Part shown: positions 4,827-5,222 of the stretch, piece by piece
Layout: every line of letters starts with the position of its first letter
How positions within the stretch are numbered: the first letter of the stretch is position 1
NCBI GenBank assembly: GCA_003225655.1
Contig: QIAW01000194.1
Span: 1 to 5,222, forward strand
DNA: 5,222 nucleotides
Reading direction: 5' to 3'
From: Acidobacteriota bacterium
Lineage (GTDB): Bacteria > Acidobacteriota > Terriglobia > Terriglobales > Acidobacteriaceae
Notes under the pieces: model-generated
What the model was told of the DNA's origin: nothing
The model's database searches: none
Seen by the model: only the letters and a program-made list of their open reading frames with translations
Translations under genes and position numbers: made by a program

Positions 4827-5222
4827 ATGACGACATCGCCGGGCACTCTATTGCTTAGCCGACCCGATATTTCCGCTCTTCTTACCCTCGATGAATGTAT
4901 TGTTGCAGTCGAAGACGCCTTTCGACATCATGGCGAGGGCAGAAGTCCGGCGCCCAAAGTTCTGGGCATGCCAGCCAGGGATGGAGGCTTCCACATCAAG
5001 GCGGCGCTGCTCAGCTCTTCCCCTCCTTACTTTGCCGCGAAACTCAACGGCAACTTTTTCTATAACGCTCAACGCTTCGCTATGCCCAATATCCAGGGGT
5101 TGATTGTTCTCAGCGATGCTACGAATGGTTATCCCCTGGCAGTGATGGATTCCATTGAAATCACCATTTTGCGCACCGGAGCCGCGACCGCGGTTGCCGC
5201 CAAACATCTTGCGCGGCCTGAT
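4827..5222 (+). CDS. Ornithine cyclodeaminase/mu-crystallin family protein, N-terminal part
   Basis: The first 132 residues of a gene that runs off the window; full-length members are about 310-350 residues. The visible part is the substrate-binding and dimerisation half, before the NAD(P)-binding Rossmann fold. Family landmarks are FHIKAA (56-61), AAKLNGNF (70-77) with the likely catalytic Lys72, NIQGLIVLSDATNGYPLAVMD (88-108), and LRTGAATAVAA (115-125) with the carboxylate-binding Arg116. The family includes ornithine cyclodeaminase (ornithine to proline plus ammonia), archaeal-type alanine dehydrogenase, ketimine reductases and opine-type or siderophore-precursor enzymes, so the exact reaction cannot be assigned. 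The start has an excellent AGGAGG (4816-4821) five nucleotides upstream. It is divergent from the hydroxylase gene and shares its control region. Confidence 0.88.
   Translation, partial: MTTSPGTLLLSRPDISALLTLDECIVAVEDAFRHHGEGRSPAPKVLGMPARDGGFHIKAALLSSSPPYFAAKLNGNFFYNAQRFAMPNIQGLIVLSDATNGYPLAVMDSIEITILRTGAATAVAAKHLARPD

Noticed and set aside
4848..5207. Minus-strand 119-codon frame at the right edge
   Set aside because: Antisense to the ornithine cyclodeaminase-family gene, whose plus-strand motifs and AGGAGG ribosome binding site are clear.

Overview
The window looks like chromosomal DNA from a soil bacterium of the Acidobacteriota (Terriglobia-like). This is inferred from the style of the proteins (a MbfA-type ferritin/VIT1 fusion, a tethered substrate-binding sensor with a GGDEF output, a short single-domain PilZ protein), the moderate GC content, and a GTACTC heptamer repeat at a gene end. 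No rRNA or other taxonomic marker is present, so the placement is tentative.

Layout. Positions 1-523 hold no gene I can support; the stretch is visibly more AT-rich than the genes and ends in a 14-bp-period direct repeat. At 539-1495 (+) is an iron exporter of the MbfA type. It converges, with a 31-bp gap, on a minus-strand sensor/diguanylate cyclase locus (3217 down to 1527). That locus is split into two reading frames: a membrane-anchored periplasmic substrate-binding domain (3217-2273) and a GGDEF domain with intact catalytic and inhibitory motifs (2276-1527). The frames overlap in a TTGA stop/start, and the second transmembrane helix that should join the domains is absent. A 338-bp intergenic region with two inverted-repeat structures separates it from a divergent PilZ-domain protein (3556-3900, +). 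The PilZ gene converges, with a 17-bp gap containing a heptamer repeat, on a membrane di-iron hydroxylase of the sterol desaturase/fatty acid hydroxylase superfamily (4706-3918, -). Across a very AT-rich divergent promoter region with an 18-bp perfect palindrome lies the start of an ornithine cyclodeaminase/mu-crystallin family gene (4827 to beyond the window end, +).

How the genes may work together. The diguanylate cyclase would make cyclic di-GMP and the adjacent PilZ protein has both c-di-GMP-binding motifs, so the middle of the window reads as a small signal-and-receptor neighbourhood. The split of the cyclase gene raises the question of whether sensing is still coupled to synthesis. The hydroxylase and the cyclodeaminase-family gene share a control region whose palindrome and repeats overlap a good sigma-70 promoter, so they are probably co-regulated by one DNA-binding protein. 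The MbfA gene looks like an independent iron-homeostasis unit. I see no mobile element, CRISPR array or RNA gene.
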